The notes beneath the pieces were generated by a model that ran no database searches, was not told where the DNA came from, and was given only the letters and a program-made list of their open reading frames with translations. Of a stretch of DNA of 9,471 nt, positions 1 through 6,966 are shown piece by piece (the first letter of the stretch is position 1; each line of letters starts with the position of its first letter). The DNA is from an uncultured bacterium. Its GTDB lineage: Bacteria; Verrucomicrobiota; Verrucomicrobiia; Opitutales; Intestinicryptomonadaceae. Both the position numbers and the translations under genes were made by a program. The stretch spans positions 1 to 9,471 of the forward strand of contig CAJMOT010000093.1 of assembly GCA_905214995.1 (NCBI GenBank). Reading direction: 5' to 3'.

Positions 1-9
1 CAGTATTAT

Positions 10-44
10 GAAGCCCGTCAACCCTCCCACGGTTGACGGGCTTC
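10..44. terminator. Strong 14-bp hairpin, possible terminator of an upstream gene
   Basis: Bases 10-23 and 31-44 are perfect reverse complements (14 bp, GC-rich core) around a 7-base loop (24-30). There is only a short T-containing stretch after the right arm, so it is not a textbook rho-independent terminator in either direction. It sits at the left edge of the AT-rich island and probably ends transcription of a gene outside the window. It could also be a dispersed palindromic repeat. Confidence 0.5.
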
Positions 45-228
45 TCCCGTATATGATTGCCACTCGCATATATATCCCCATTATATCTTCGCGGCAAGTT
101 GTTGTTTTCTTGTGTGAATTTTGTGTGTTGGGGAAATGAATTAAGTTTATTTGTGAGGTGCGATTGAGGAGGGGCCCGAACTACCTGTAAATATAAGGAG
201 TTACACTACATTTCTTTGTTATAAAACC

Positions 229-258
229 TTGATTTTTTGGGGATTTTTTCGATATAAT
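229..258 (+). promoter_or_regulatory. Sigma70-like promoter of the restriction-modification operon
   Basis: A TTGATT -35 element (229-234) and a perfect TATAAT -10 element (253-258) are separated by 18 bp, and the first gene of the operon starts at 272. A start of transcription 7-9 bases after the -10 box would leave a leader of only about 5-7 bases, so the mRNA would be nearly leaderless. The spacer contains two direct copies of GATTTTTT (231-238 and 242-249), 11 bp apart, which could be an operator or simply AT-rich bias. Confidence 0.6.
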
Positions 259-271
259 TTTTGCTGTTAAT

Positions 272-1726
272 GTGAAAAAGAAGGAAGAAAAATTAGATGT
301 TAAACTTGCCGGTAAAGTATATACCGAAAAATATGTTGTAGATATAATTCTAGATTTAGTTGGTTATACTGGCGGGAACATAAGAAAAAGGCATATTATT
401 GATAATAGCTGCGGAGACGGTGCTTTTCTTATTGAAGTTGTAGATAGGTATTGCAAGCAATGCGTAAAAGAAAACGTATCTCCATTGGAAATAGCTAATG
501 AACTAAGAGAATTTATACATGGTATAGAAATTAATCCGGAAGAATGTAACAAATGTAAAAGTAATCTTATCAATGTAACATTTAAATATAAAATAAGAAA
601 TATTAATTTTGATATTTGTTGCGGAGATGCATTGAAAAGCGAACGATATAATGGAAAAATGGATTATGTAGTGGGTAATCCGCCATATGTAAGAGTCCAT
701 AACCTTAGGAGTTCTTCTGAATCTGTGAAAAAATTGCAATTTACAAGGAATGGGATGACTGACCTTTATATTGCATTTTTTGAGATTGGGATAAATATGT
801 TGAACGATACTGGAAGGCTTGCATATATTACTCCGAATTCTTATTTTAATAGTATTGCAGGCTCAGAAATGAGGAAAGTATTTATAAAGGAGCATTATCT
901 AGAAAAAATATTAGATTTTAAGCATTTTCAGTTATTTCAAGGCGCAAGTACATATACGACAATTACTGTTTTGACAAAAGAGAAACGTTCTGCTAATGTC
1001 GATTATCTTGAGTTTGACAATAAATTATGCAGACAAAAGCTAGTTGATTCTCTTTTCCCCGATGAATTTTATATTTCTGGAAACTTTTATTTCTCGACTC
1101 GTGAAAATCTCGACTTGCTTAGACGAATATTATTAAATTTGGGGACTTGTAATATCCAAGTAAAAAATGGATATGCTACACTTTGTGACAATGTTTTTAT
1201 TGGAGATTTTGATTTTGAGTCTTCTTATATGATTCCGATAATAAAAGCATCGAAGGGCATTGTAAAAAAAATCATATATCCATATAATGAAAATTCAGAG
1301 TTGATAGATGAAAATACTCTAAAGAAAGATGAGAAGCTCTATTTGTATCTTAATAATAATAAAGAAGTATTGAAAAATAGAAATGTCGATCTTTCGTCGG
1401 GAACCCCATGGTATGCGTTTGGCAGGACTCAAGGGATTAATGATACCTTTAAAAATAAGTTCACAATAAACACATTAATTCGCAATAAACATGATTTGAA
1501 AGTATTTCATGCCCCGCCAGGAGTTGGTGTATATAGTGGGTTATATATAATGGGGGATGGGCTAGATATTAATAAAATAAAAGATTTGCTTATATCTCAA
1601 GATTTTGAAATATATGTATCATTATTAGGAAAATATAAAAGTGGTGGTTATTATACATTTTCCACCAAAGATATAAAGGCATTTTTAAATTATAAACTTG
1701 CGTATGATAAAGGCCTAGATTTATGA
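272..1726 (+). CDS. Type II N6-adenine DNA methyltransferase (gamma class, TaqI/Eco57I-like)
   Basis: This 484-residue protein is the modification enzyme of a type II restriction-modification pair; it would transfer a methyl group from S-adenosylmethionine to adenine N6 in the recognition sequence. Motif X-like GKVYTEKY is at 14-21, SAM-binding motif I DNSCGDGAFL at 44-53, and the catalytic NPPY tetrad at 136-139 (seen as GNPPYVR), in the X-I-IV order of gamma-class enzymes. The C-terminal half looks like a target-recognition region, with WYAFGRTQ at 380-387 as in TaqI-type specificity domains. The GTG start at 272 is the first usual start codon after an in-frame stop at 230; no Shine-Dalgarno is seen, which fits the very short predicted leader. 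The gene is strongly AT-rich compared with its right-hand neighbours, a sign of horizontal transfer. Its stop overlaps the start of the nuclease gene. Family call is firm; recognition sequence cannot be read from this. Confidence 0.93.
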   Translation: MKKKEEKLDVKLAGKVYTEKYVVDIILDLVGYTGGNIRKRHIIDNSCGDGAFLIEVVDRYCKQCVKENVSPLEIANELREFIHGIEINPEECNKCKSNLINVTFKYKIRNINFDICCGDALKSERYNGKMDYVVGNPPYVRVHNLRSSSESVKKLQFTRNGMTDLYIAFFEIGINMLNDTGRLAYITPNSYFNSIAGSEMRKVFIKEHYLEKILDFKHFQLFQGASTYTTITVLTKEKRSANVDYLEFDNKLCRQKLVDSLFPDEFYISGNFYFSTRENLDLLRRILLNLGTCNIQVKNGYATLCDNVFIGDFDFESSYMIPIIKASKGIVKKIIYPYNENSELIDENTLKKDEKLYLYLNNNKEVLKNRNVDLSSGTPWYAFGRTQGINDTFKNKFTINTLIRNKHDLKVFHAPPGVGVYSGLYIMGDGLDINKIKDLLISQDFEIYVSLLGKYKSGGYYTFSTKDIKAFLNYKLAYDKGLDL

Positions 1727-2454
1727 CAAACTCTGAGTTTTTAAACACTATTAAACATTCTTTTTTCTCTTATCTAGAGGTTAGAACTTCTAGAAGTACT
1801 GCCAAGTTAAAGTCTCTTCATGGTGATATTGCGAGTGACATTGCCAATAATTTGGGATGTGGATATTCAATAAAGTCTCAAGGATATGGGGATTCCAAGG
1901 AGGGAAAACTTATGGGCAGGTATTATCATAAGAATGTTGATATTACTATTCGCAGGGGGAATGAATCAATAACCGGCTATTCTATAAAATTCGTAGTAAG
2001 AAACTATTCACAGAATTCTAATAATTATTTTGAAAATATGCTGGGAGAAACAGCAAATATAAAGTCTGCTAATATACCATATTTTCAGATTATAATAATG
2101 CTAGATAAAATTCCATACTTTAAAAAAGAAGGAAAGTTTAAACGATGGGATATCGTTACTGAACATAATCTTGAAAAATATATAACTATGTCAAAGGATG
2201 ATCCTGAAAAATATTTTCATACTCCTAATAAAACGTTGATAGTATTATTACATTTAAAAGATCGCCCCTGTGGCGTATTCACTGATGAAAATAATTATGC
2301 AGAATATTATCTAGCCCTTAGGAATATAAATGATTTAATAGGATATTCTGATAAATTTAAGAAAAATTTTGAAAATAAAAATAGAGCAAATACAATTTAT
2401 AATGATTATGAGATTTTTTTTACTAAAACTTGTCATCTAATAAAAAGCATATAA
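1723..2454 (+). CDS. Putative type II restriction endonuclease, partner of the upstream methyltransferase
   Basis: A 243-residue protein that starts with an ATG overlapping the methyltransferase stop (ATGA, 1723-1726), so translation is probably coupled; an AAAGG lies 9 bases upstream. The usual role would be cutting unmethylated target sites. The likely catalytic core is around VDITI (Asp73) and YSIKF (Lys89), an alpha/beta layout like PD-(D/E)xK nucleases, but the residue two before the lysine is Ser87 rather than Glu/Asp. It is followed by a polar stretch rich in Asn (93-105: RNYSQNSNNYFEN) and GETANI at 108-113, which I recall as conserved in proteins annotated as restriction endonucleases. 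Size and AT-rich composition match the partner gene. There is no signal peptide or membrane segment. The assignment rests mainly on operon position plus these motifs; specificity is unknown. It could be a divergent or inactive nuclease. Confidence 0.75.
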   Translation: MTNSEFLNTIKHSFFSYLEVRTSRSTAKLKSLHGDIASDIANNLGCGYSIKSQGYGDSKEGKLMGRYYHKNVDITIRRGNESITGYSIKFVVRNYSQNSNNYFENMLGETANIKSANIPYFQIIIMLDKIPYFKKEGKFKRWDIVTEHNLEKYITMSKDDPEKYFHTPNKTLIVLLHLKDRPCGVFTDENNYAEYYLALRNINDLIGYSDKFKKNFENKNRANTIYNDYEIFFTKTCHLIKSI

Positions 2455-2471
2455 TTTCTATATAATATAAA

Positions 2472-2500
2472 AGCCTCCGATAAATTCGGAGGCTCTTTTT
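2472..2500. terminator. Bidirectional rho-independent terminator between convergent genes
   Basis: A 9-bp stem (2472-2480 with 2486-2494) and a 5-base loop are followed by five T on the plus strand (2496-2500, then ATTT). The other side is also A/T-rich, giving a T-rich tract on the minus strand. It lies 17 bases after the restriction endonuclease stop and 13 bases beyond the stop of the minus-strand glycosidase gene, so it can serve both. Confidence 0.85.
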
Positions 2501-2513
2501 ATTTCTTGGTTAA

Positions 2514-5500
2514 TTAATTCTCGGACTTTAAACGTTCTATCTGTCGCGCTATTTCGCGCCGCAGCTTTGTGTATTCTTCGGGGTTCGGCAGGAGCATCGG
2601 GGCGTTTCTGCCGCCCGCATTCGGAATGAACGCCATCTTTTTTATGCGTTCGAGCGCGTCGAGTGCGGCCTTGTCGTCCTTTTGTTTGGCGAGCTTTTCC
2701 AGCAGGACAAAGTATTCGTAGTCTTCGACCCCGTCGCGGTGGCTCTCCATTCTGACGCTCGCAAACGGCTCCTTTTGCCCGATCAGTTTGCCGGGGTAGA
2801 AGATGTAGCCGTCGCCGTTGGGATAGCGGACGCGGTAGAGCTTGCCGGGGGTGTCGGACTGCGGAATATCGAGGTGGATTCCCCATTTGAGCGGGTTGAG
2901 CGTGTACCAGTCGGCCCCCCAGAATTCGTAGCCCTTGAAGCCGTACTTGTAGCAATAGAGCGGAAGCAGGCGTTCGAGCGCGTTGTAGGGGTTGTCGAGC
3001 ACGAACTGCCCGTCGGTGGTGGTTATTATTTCGGCGCCGCCCTTTTTGAGCAGGGCGATTTCGTCTTCCGACGCCTGCCCCTGCGCGCCGACCCCCCAGA
3101 TGTCGAGTTTGCCGACCCACTGTGGGACGTATCGCCACGTGCTGCAATAGATTTTCATTTTTGGCGCCCCCTCGTGCACGGCGTCGCAGAGGGCGATCAT
3201 CTGCTTTTCGATGTCCTCGCGCTCGGCGAATGGCTCGTCGGAGATGTAGAATATGAAGCGGTCCATCCATCCCTTTCCCTCCAAATGCGCGGCTATTTGC
3301 CGCAGGCTTTCGACGAGGTATTCGCGGTATTTGGGGTTGAGGGCGGAGTGGTCGGAGGAGTTGTAGGGCCATTCGCCCGGGTAGGGGTTTTCGCCGAGGT
3401 ACGGAGCGGGCGGCCGCGCCCAGCCAAAAGTTCCCGCCCTAAACGGCAGGTAAAGGCAGGGGAATTTGAGCTCGTTCAGGTAATATTCGGCCTCTTCGTC
3501 GAACTTTTTGAAGTCGGCGACGGGCTTGCCGTTTTCGAGCTTGAAAGATATTCCCGCCGGAACGGTGTCGGCGCTGAGCTTTTTGGACTTCAAATACTTC
3601 GCGGCTTCGCGGTGGGTGTAGTTTTTGTACTTTGCGCCGGCGGGGAGCCTGATGTCGAAAATCGCGCACACTTGCGGCTCGTCGGAAAGCGAGAATCCGT
3701 ACACGCGGATTTTGTACGGTAGCGTCTTTAAAACTTTCCCGCCTGCGGAGAGCCTTATTTGCCCCTCGTATATGCCTGGCCTTGCGCCTTTGGGGGCTCT
3801 GAACGTCAAGTAGACGCCTTTCGTGGAGTTCGCGGGAAGATCGAACTTTGGCGATGGGATTATCGGGTCCGGGTACATGACGCCGAAGTTGTCCGGAGGC
3901 ACAAAACGCTCGTAGGGCTTGAGGTCGGTGAAGTGGAAATATCTGCTCTGGGTGTCGATTGCGACATTGCCTATGTTTCCGATTTGCGGGGCGGGCAGGC
4001 GGGGAGATTCCTCCATGCCCAGAAAAGTTTTCACGCGGCTCCAGAAGGGCAGGTCGGCGTAGACGGGGGCGTCGGCGGAGACTTCGAGATTCTTTATTTC
4101 CGAATTGCCGCGGATGCCGAGCTGCATTCCCTCTTCCTCGTTGCCCGCCAGCTCGAGGTAGGGTTCGGTTTCGGGGCCCGGGGCGTCCGACGGGAAAATT
4201 TTTACGATGTTGTCGGTTTGCCACACCGAGAGCCGGCTGCCGTTTCCGCCGTCCGAAGCGTTTTCAATTCCCTTCATGTTCGCCTTGACGCATTCCGCGG
4301 CGATTATGCCGTCGTAGAGGTATTTTCCGCTCGTCGCCGTCAGGTGGACTTCCAAATTGCCGTCGCCGCGCGCGGGAATGGACATGGCGAACATCCTCCA
4401 TTCTCCACCCTGTACCGGAGCTGAGTACGCGCTGAACTTTCCGCCCTTAGGCGAGAAGTGCGCGTGCACCGCGCCAGCCTTGCCGCCCGACATCTTGACC
4501 CATCCGGCAACGATGTATTCGGAGCCCGCGGACGCCGGAATCGACTGGCGGAATCCGCGCCATTCTTCCGGGCGGTTTTCCATGTCGAGCATCGCCGCGC
4601 GCTTTCCGTAGAGCCCGCCGTCCGCGATTTTCTCCGGTCCGTTTGCGTTTGAGATTCCCCAGCCTTGCGCTCCGGATTCAAAGCTCGGGTTTTTGAGCAG
4701 GTTTGCGGGCGAATTCATTATTTGCCCGAAAGTCTTGGCGTCGGCGGAGGCGGAGAGTTCGGCGTCGTAGTCGCTTAAAATGCCGCTGGCGAGCTTCGCG
4801 CGGGCTTCCGGCTTCTGGTTTTTCCTGTCCTTGTCGAGGTAAATGTAAACCGTCTTTTCCGAGCGCGGCGCGATTTCCCCGACGGAGGCGATGAGGTACC
4901 CCGAGGCGAGGAAGAACGGCGTTTCTTTGCCGTCCGAGACTGCGGCGAAAGCCTCCTTGCCGTAGTTGGCGTTAGTTATTCTGTTAATCGGAATGGCGGC
5001 GAGGGCGTTTTTCTTGGGTATGTCCGAGAAATTTGGGACGCCGATTTTGATTCTCGACGGGTACTTTTCCGCCGGTAAATGCCATTTTGCGTCCTCTCCG
5101 GAAGCGGACAATTCGAGGGATTCCGTCTTTACGACCGCCGCCGCAGGCTGCGGCTTGCGGGATTTTTCGATTTTGACGTGCAGGTCGTCGAAAAACGCCC
5201 TGCCTTCCGAGGCGTACAGGACGGTTCCGAATCTCACTGATTTTACGCCCTCGGGGACGACGCCCTCAAACTCTATTTTCTTCCAGTCGAACGTGCCGGA
5301 GTTTTGGTCTTTGTGAATATTTTTCGGGCCGACGTGGATGTAGAATCCGGCTTTTCCCTTGACGTTCTCGCCGCGCACCCAGCCGGAAAATTTGAATTTG
5401 TCGCCGGCTTCCGCGGGGAATTCGCGCGAGATGCAGACCCATTGGGGCTTTGAGCCCTTTTCGGCGACGGTAGAGGCGCACTTCCCGCCGCCCCTGCCGC

Positions 5501-6020
5501 CCGCGGCGGCGAGTTCGTTGCGATAGGTTTCCCGCGAATTGTCGTTCCAATTTTGCGGCGGAAATTTGCCGCCGGCTTCAAAGTCGATTTTTTCCTCCGC
5601 GTCGGACGCGGCGGAGACGTCGAGGTTGGAGGGCAGTTCCCACGCGGCGGGATTGTCGAAATACACCCACGCGCGCGTCTTGCCGTTCGGCGCGCATGCG
5701 ACGGGAATGGCGAGCTCCGAATTTTCCGAAAGCGTTTCCGAATCGGGGACGACGGCGAAGAGCAGCTCGCGCCCGTTTTCCCCCACGACGCGCAGCTCCT
5801 TCGCCGGGCGCCCCGCGATTCCGAGGTCTTTTGCCGAAACGAGGGATATTTTTCCGTCGAGCGTTTCGCCGCCCCTGTTTTCAAACGCTATCTCGACCCG
5901 CTTTGCGTGCGGCCTCCCGCCGTCGAGATAGAGCGGGGAATGCCACGGTTCGGCGGAAGCGCAGAGCGCCGAGAGAGCCGCCGACGAAAAAGCCGGTAAA
6001 ATTTTCCAAAACCTCGTCAT
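2514..6020 (-). CDS. Secreted multimodular GH123/DUF4091-type glycoside hydrolase
   Basis: I use the ATG at 6020 (1168 residues) because AAAGGA (6032-6027) lies 6 bases before it; an ATG at 6035 would add five residues but overlaps that site. Residues 1-23 form a Sec signal peptide (MTRFWK, hydrophobic core, ASA cleavage). Then come a beta-rich N-terminal region (about 24-130), a jelly-roll CBM4/9/22-like module (about 143-287), a second beta-rich region (about 305-400), and a second such module beginning LLKNPSFESG (about 441-582). A beta-sandwich (about 730-775) precedes the catalytic barrel. The barrel carries SDEP with Asp928-Glu929, matching the Asp-Glu catalytic pair known in GH123 beta-N-acetylgalactosaminidases. 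Hallmarks of the DUF4091/GH123 C-terminus follow: NGDG at 1068-1071 and RDGVEDYEYF at 1095-1104. It probably acts outside the cytoplasm on N-acetylhexosamine-containing glycans. Family is well supported; substrate is inferred only. Confidence 0.88.
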   Translation of the reverse strand: MTRFWKILPAFSSAALSALCASAEPWHSPLYLDGGRPHAKRVEIAFENRGGETLDGKISLVSAKDLGIAGRPAKELRVVGENGRELLFAVVPDSETLSENSELAIPVACAPNGKTRAWVYFDNPAAWELPSNLDVSAASDAEEKIDFEAGGKFPPQNWNDNSRETYRNELAAAGGRGGGKCASTVAEKGSKPQWVCISREFPAEAGDKFKFSGWVRGENVKGKAGFYIHVGPKNIHKDQNSGTFDWKKIEFEGVVPEGVKSVRFGTVLYASEGRAFFDDLHVKIEKSRKPQPAAAVVKTESLELSASGEDAKWHLPAEKYPSRIKIGVPNFSDIPKKNALAAIPINRITNANYGKEAFAAVSDGKETPFFLASGYLIASVGEIAPRSEKTVYIYLDKDRKNQKPEARAKLASGILSDYDAELSASADAKTFGQIMNSPANLLKNPSFESGAQGWGISNANGPEKIADGGLYGKRAAMLDMENRPEEWRGFRQSIPASAGSEYIVAGWVKMSGGKAGAVHAHFSPKGGKFSAYSAPVQGGEWRMFAMSIPARGDGNLEVHLTATSGKYLYDGIIAAECVKANMKGIENASDGGNGSRLSVWQTDNIVKIFPSDAPGPETEPYLELAGNEEEGMQLGIRGNSEIKNLEVSADAPVYADLPFWSRVKTFLGMEESPRLPAPQIGNIGNVAIDTQSRYFHFTDLKPYERFVPPDNFGVMYPDPIIPSPKFDLPANSTKGVYLTFRAPKGARPGIYEGQIRLSAGGKVLKTLPYKIRVYGFSLSDEPQVCAIFDIRLPAGAKYKNYTHREAAKYLKSKKLSADTVPAGISFKLENGKPVADFKKFDEEAEYYLNELKFPCLYLPFRAGTFGWARPPAPYLGENPYPGEWPYNSSDHSALNPKYREYLVESLRQIAAHLEGKGWMDRFIFYISDEPFAEREDIEKQMIALCDAVHEGAPKMKIYCSTWRYVPQWVGKLDIWGVGAQGQASEDEIALLKKGGAEIITTTDGQFVLDNPYNALERLLPLYCYKYGFKGYEFWGADWYTLNPLKWGIHLDIPQSDTPGKLYRVRYPNGDGYIFYPGKLIGQKEPFASVRMESHRDGVEDYEYFVLLEKLAKQKDDKAALDALERIKKMAFIPNAGGRNAPMLLPNPEEYTKLRREIARQIERLKSEN

Positions 6021-6101
6021 ATGCCGTCCTTTCATTGGGATATAAAACGATTAAAGCAAAAAAAAACGGCGGCGGGCAATGCAAATGTACCGGCAATAAT
6101 T

Positions 6102-6528
6102 TTATTTTCCCGATGGAGAGGGTACCGCGCCCAATTGCGCAAGCATCGAAAAAAGGTCGGGCAGACCGCGTTCAAGCACGATTTTTCCATCGCGAAGGCG
6201 ATATATATTTATTGCCGCTACGCGAATAGGTTTTCCGGTGGCGGGTATTCCCATAAAAGGCCGAGTCTGGGTGCCGCTCATCGTAAAGCGGATGACTACA
6301 TTATCCCCTTCGGAAATCATCTCCTCTGGCGTCCAATGAATGTCCGGCATTGCTCCGCGCATCATGTCGAGCGCTGCGGCATATCCCTCTAAGCCTTTTA
6401 GAGGTTCGGTCGAAGTGGGAGCGTAGAATACGGCATCCGGTGCGATGATTCCCCTGCCTATCGAGGTTGCCCGTATTTATGAATTCCGCGAAACGCCCCA
6501 TTGTCTTTTTGTTTTGTTCAATATCCAT
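6102..6528 (-). pseudogene. Frameshifted SnoaL/NTF2-like 'ester cyclase' family gene
   Basis: The N-terminal part reads from ATG 6528 (MDIEQNKKTMGRFAEFINTG, then NLD), then the family-like sequence continues in another frame: GIIAPDAVFYAPTS, KGLEGYAAALDMMRG, MPDIHWTPEEMISEGDNVV, FMGIPATGKPI, INIYRLRDGKIV and LPDLFSMLAQLGAVP, to a TAA at 6102-6104. This order matches small SnoaL-like proteins (about 130-145 residues, one cone-shaped alpha+beta barrel). The shift lies near 6459-6462; restoring two bases, for example one AT unit of a former GATATA, rejoins the frames. A TTG at 6555 could add nine residues. No Shine-Dalgarno precedes either start. Both halves are otherwise intact, so the break is recent or a sequencing error. 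Without the shift, the first frame gives a meaningless tail ending at 6301. Family members act on varied small molecules or have no known function, so I give no substrate. The glycosidase gene follows 81 bases downstream on the same strand. Confidence 0.75.
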
Positions 6529-6615
6529 AGAAGAATTGGTTTGTATGGAACTCAATGTATGGATGAGTTGTTAAAATGCAAGGAAAGCCGTCGGGGGCGG
6601 ATATGAACGGCAGTT

Positions 6616-6644
6616 TGAAAATTCAATCTCCCGCGCTTCCGCCA
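6616..6644 (-). repeat. Truncated, diverged third copy of the structured repeat
   Basis: Read on the minus strand, it begins TGGCGGAAGCGCGGGAG, close to the 5' end of the two full elements (TGGCGGAAATGCGGGAA). Similarity fades after about 30 bases and the 3' half ending in CGCCA is missing. It follows a terminator unrelated in sequence to the one between the full copies, so it is an older or independent copy. The rest of 6529-6615 shows no gene or clear signal. Confidence 0.5.
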
Positions 6645-6650
6645 TAGGGG

Positions 6651-6682
6651 AAAATAAAAAACCCGAACAAAATGTTCGGGCT
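6651..6682 (-). terminator. Rho-independent terminator ending the repeat array
   Basis: Bases 6662-6669 and 6673-6680 form an 8-bp stem (GCCCGAACA side on the minus strand), followed on the minus strand by six T, one A and four T (6660-6650). The plus-strand side is also T-rich (6682-6689). It differs from the two 39-base hairpins nearer the tRNA. Confidence 0.8.
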
Positions 6683-6698
6683 ATTTTTCTTAACCCTC

Positions 6699-6785
6699 TG
6701 GCGAAATCGCGGAATTGAACTGCGCTGCCGCTTGCCCTGCGGGTTTTTGGCTGTCGCCAAAAATTCCATCCCCGCATTTCCGCCA
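6699..6785 (-). ncRNA. Candidate structured RNA element, distal copy
   Basis: Minus-strand positions 1-18 pair with 71-87 with one A/A mismatch and one bulged G, and pairing can continue to 22/67. Inside are TTTTTGGC/GCCAAAAA with a GACA loop (23-42), CCC/GGG (43-51) and a small GC hairpin (about 51-64). Compared with the proximal copy, changes at 16 and 78 turn A-U pairs into G-U and the change at 46 is in a loop. It ends in CGCCA and contains GTTCAATTC, like a tRNA T-loop, but the T-stem does not pair and the acceptor length is wrong for a tRNA. No known RNA family is recognised. Confidence 0.35.
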
Positions 6786-6786
6786 T

Positions 6787-6825
6787 AAATAAAAGGAGAG
6801 GTTCTTTCGAACCTCTCTTTTATTT
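6787..6825 (-). terminator. Terminator hairpin between the two repeat elements
   Basis: A long stem (AAATAAAAGAGAGGTTC with its complement, one bulged base) closes on a GAAA tetraloop on the minus strand, and its descending arm ends in CTTTTATTT. It is a near-identical copy of the hairpin directly after the tRNA. Confidence 0.75.
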
Positions 6826-6832
6826 AACCCTC

Positions 6833-6919
6833 TGGCGAAATTGCGGAATTGAACTGCGCTGCCGCTTGCCCTGTGGGTTTTTGGCTGTCGCCAAAAATTC
6901 CATTCCCGCATTTCCGCCA
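6833..6919 (-). ncRNA. Candidate structured RNA element, copy proximal to tRNA-Glu
   Basis: This is the same 87-base fold as the distal copy: a long basal stem, an 8-bp hairpin with a GACA loop, a CCC-ACA-GGG hairpin and a 3' CGCCA. It lies between two terminator hairpins and downstream of the tRNA with no promoter of its own that I can see, so it would be made by read-through from the tRNA promoter. The alternative is a non-transcribed palindromic repeat or a decayed tRNA copy. Confidence 0.35.
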
Positions 6920-6920
6920 T

Positions 6921-6959
6921 AAATAAAAGGAGAGATTCTTTCGAACCTCTCTTTTATTT
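6921..6959 (-). terminator. Terminator of tRNA-Glu
   Basis: A stem of about 17 bp with one bulged base and a GAAA loop begins 7 bases after the tRNA CCA end, with a T-rich descending arm on the minus strand. It differs by one base (6935) from its duplicate at 6787-6825; that change turns a C-G pair into U-G. Confidence 0.8.
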
Positions 6960-6966
6960 AACCCTC

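Larger units (their letters stand above)
6699..6966 (-). repeat. 134-bp tandem repeat, two full units, immediately downstream of tRNA-Glu
   Basis: The units are 6833-6966 and 6699-6832, each an 87-base structured element plus a 47-base spacer carrying a terminator. They differ at four positions (6708/6842, 6740/6874, 6770/6904, 6801/6935), all transitions, so about 97% identical. The tRNA 3' end (6967) is in the same 134-base register: the tRNA and both elements all end in CGCCA followed by GAGGGTTAA. This points to a tandem duplication with ends in that shared segment. Confidence 0.92.

Noticed and set aside
191..230. Leader peptide after the good Shine-Dalgarno-like TAAGGAG at 194-200
   Set aside because: No ATG, GTG or TTG at suitable spacing opens a meaningful frame before a stop.
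364..739. Minus-strand frames within the methyltransferase gene (possible antisense controller gene)
   Set aside because: No start signals, no helix-turn-helix, and fully explained as shadows of the methyltransferase.
2682..3722. 346-codon plus-strand frame and other long frames opposite the glycosidase gene
   Set aside because: They are antisense shadows produced by high GC; the minus-strand frame carries a signal peptide and GH123 hallmarks, and these do not resemble proteins.
6833..6919. A second functional tRNA
   Set aside because: It has CGCCA and a T-loop-like motif, but the T-stem does not pair, there is no anticodon arm in the right place and the acceptor geometry is wrong.
6699..6966. 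Integron attC-like array, because GTTAAAT (GTTRRRY) recurs at each unit
   Set aside because: The matching inverse core at the other end of the element is missing, no integrase is present and no cassette genes lie between the copies.
6699..6966. CRISPR array
   Set aside because: Only two long near-identical units, with no short repeats separated by unique spacers and no cas genes.
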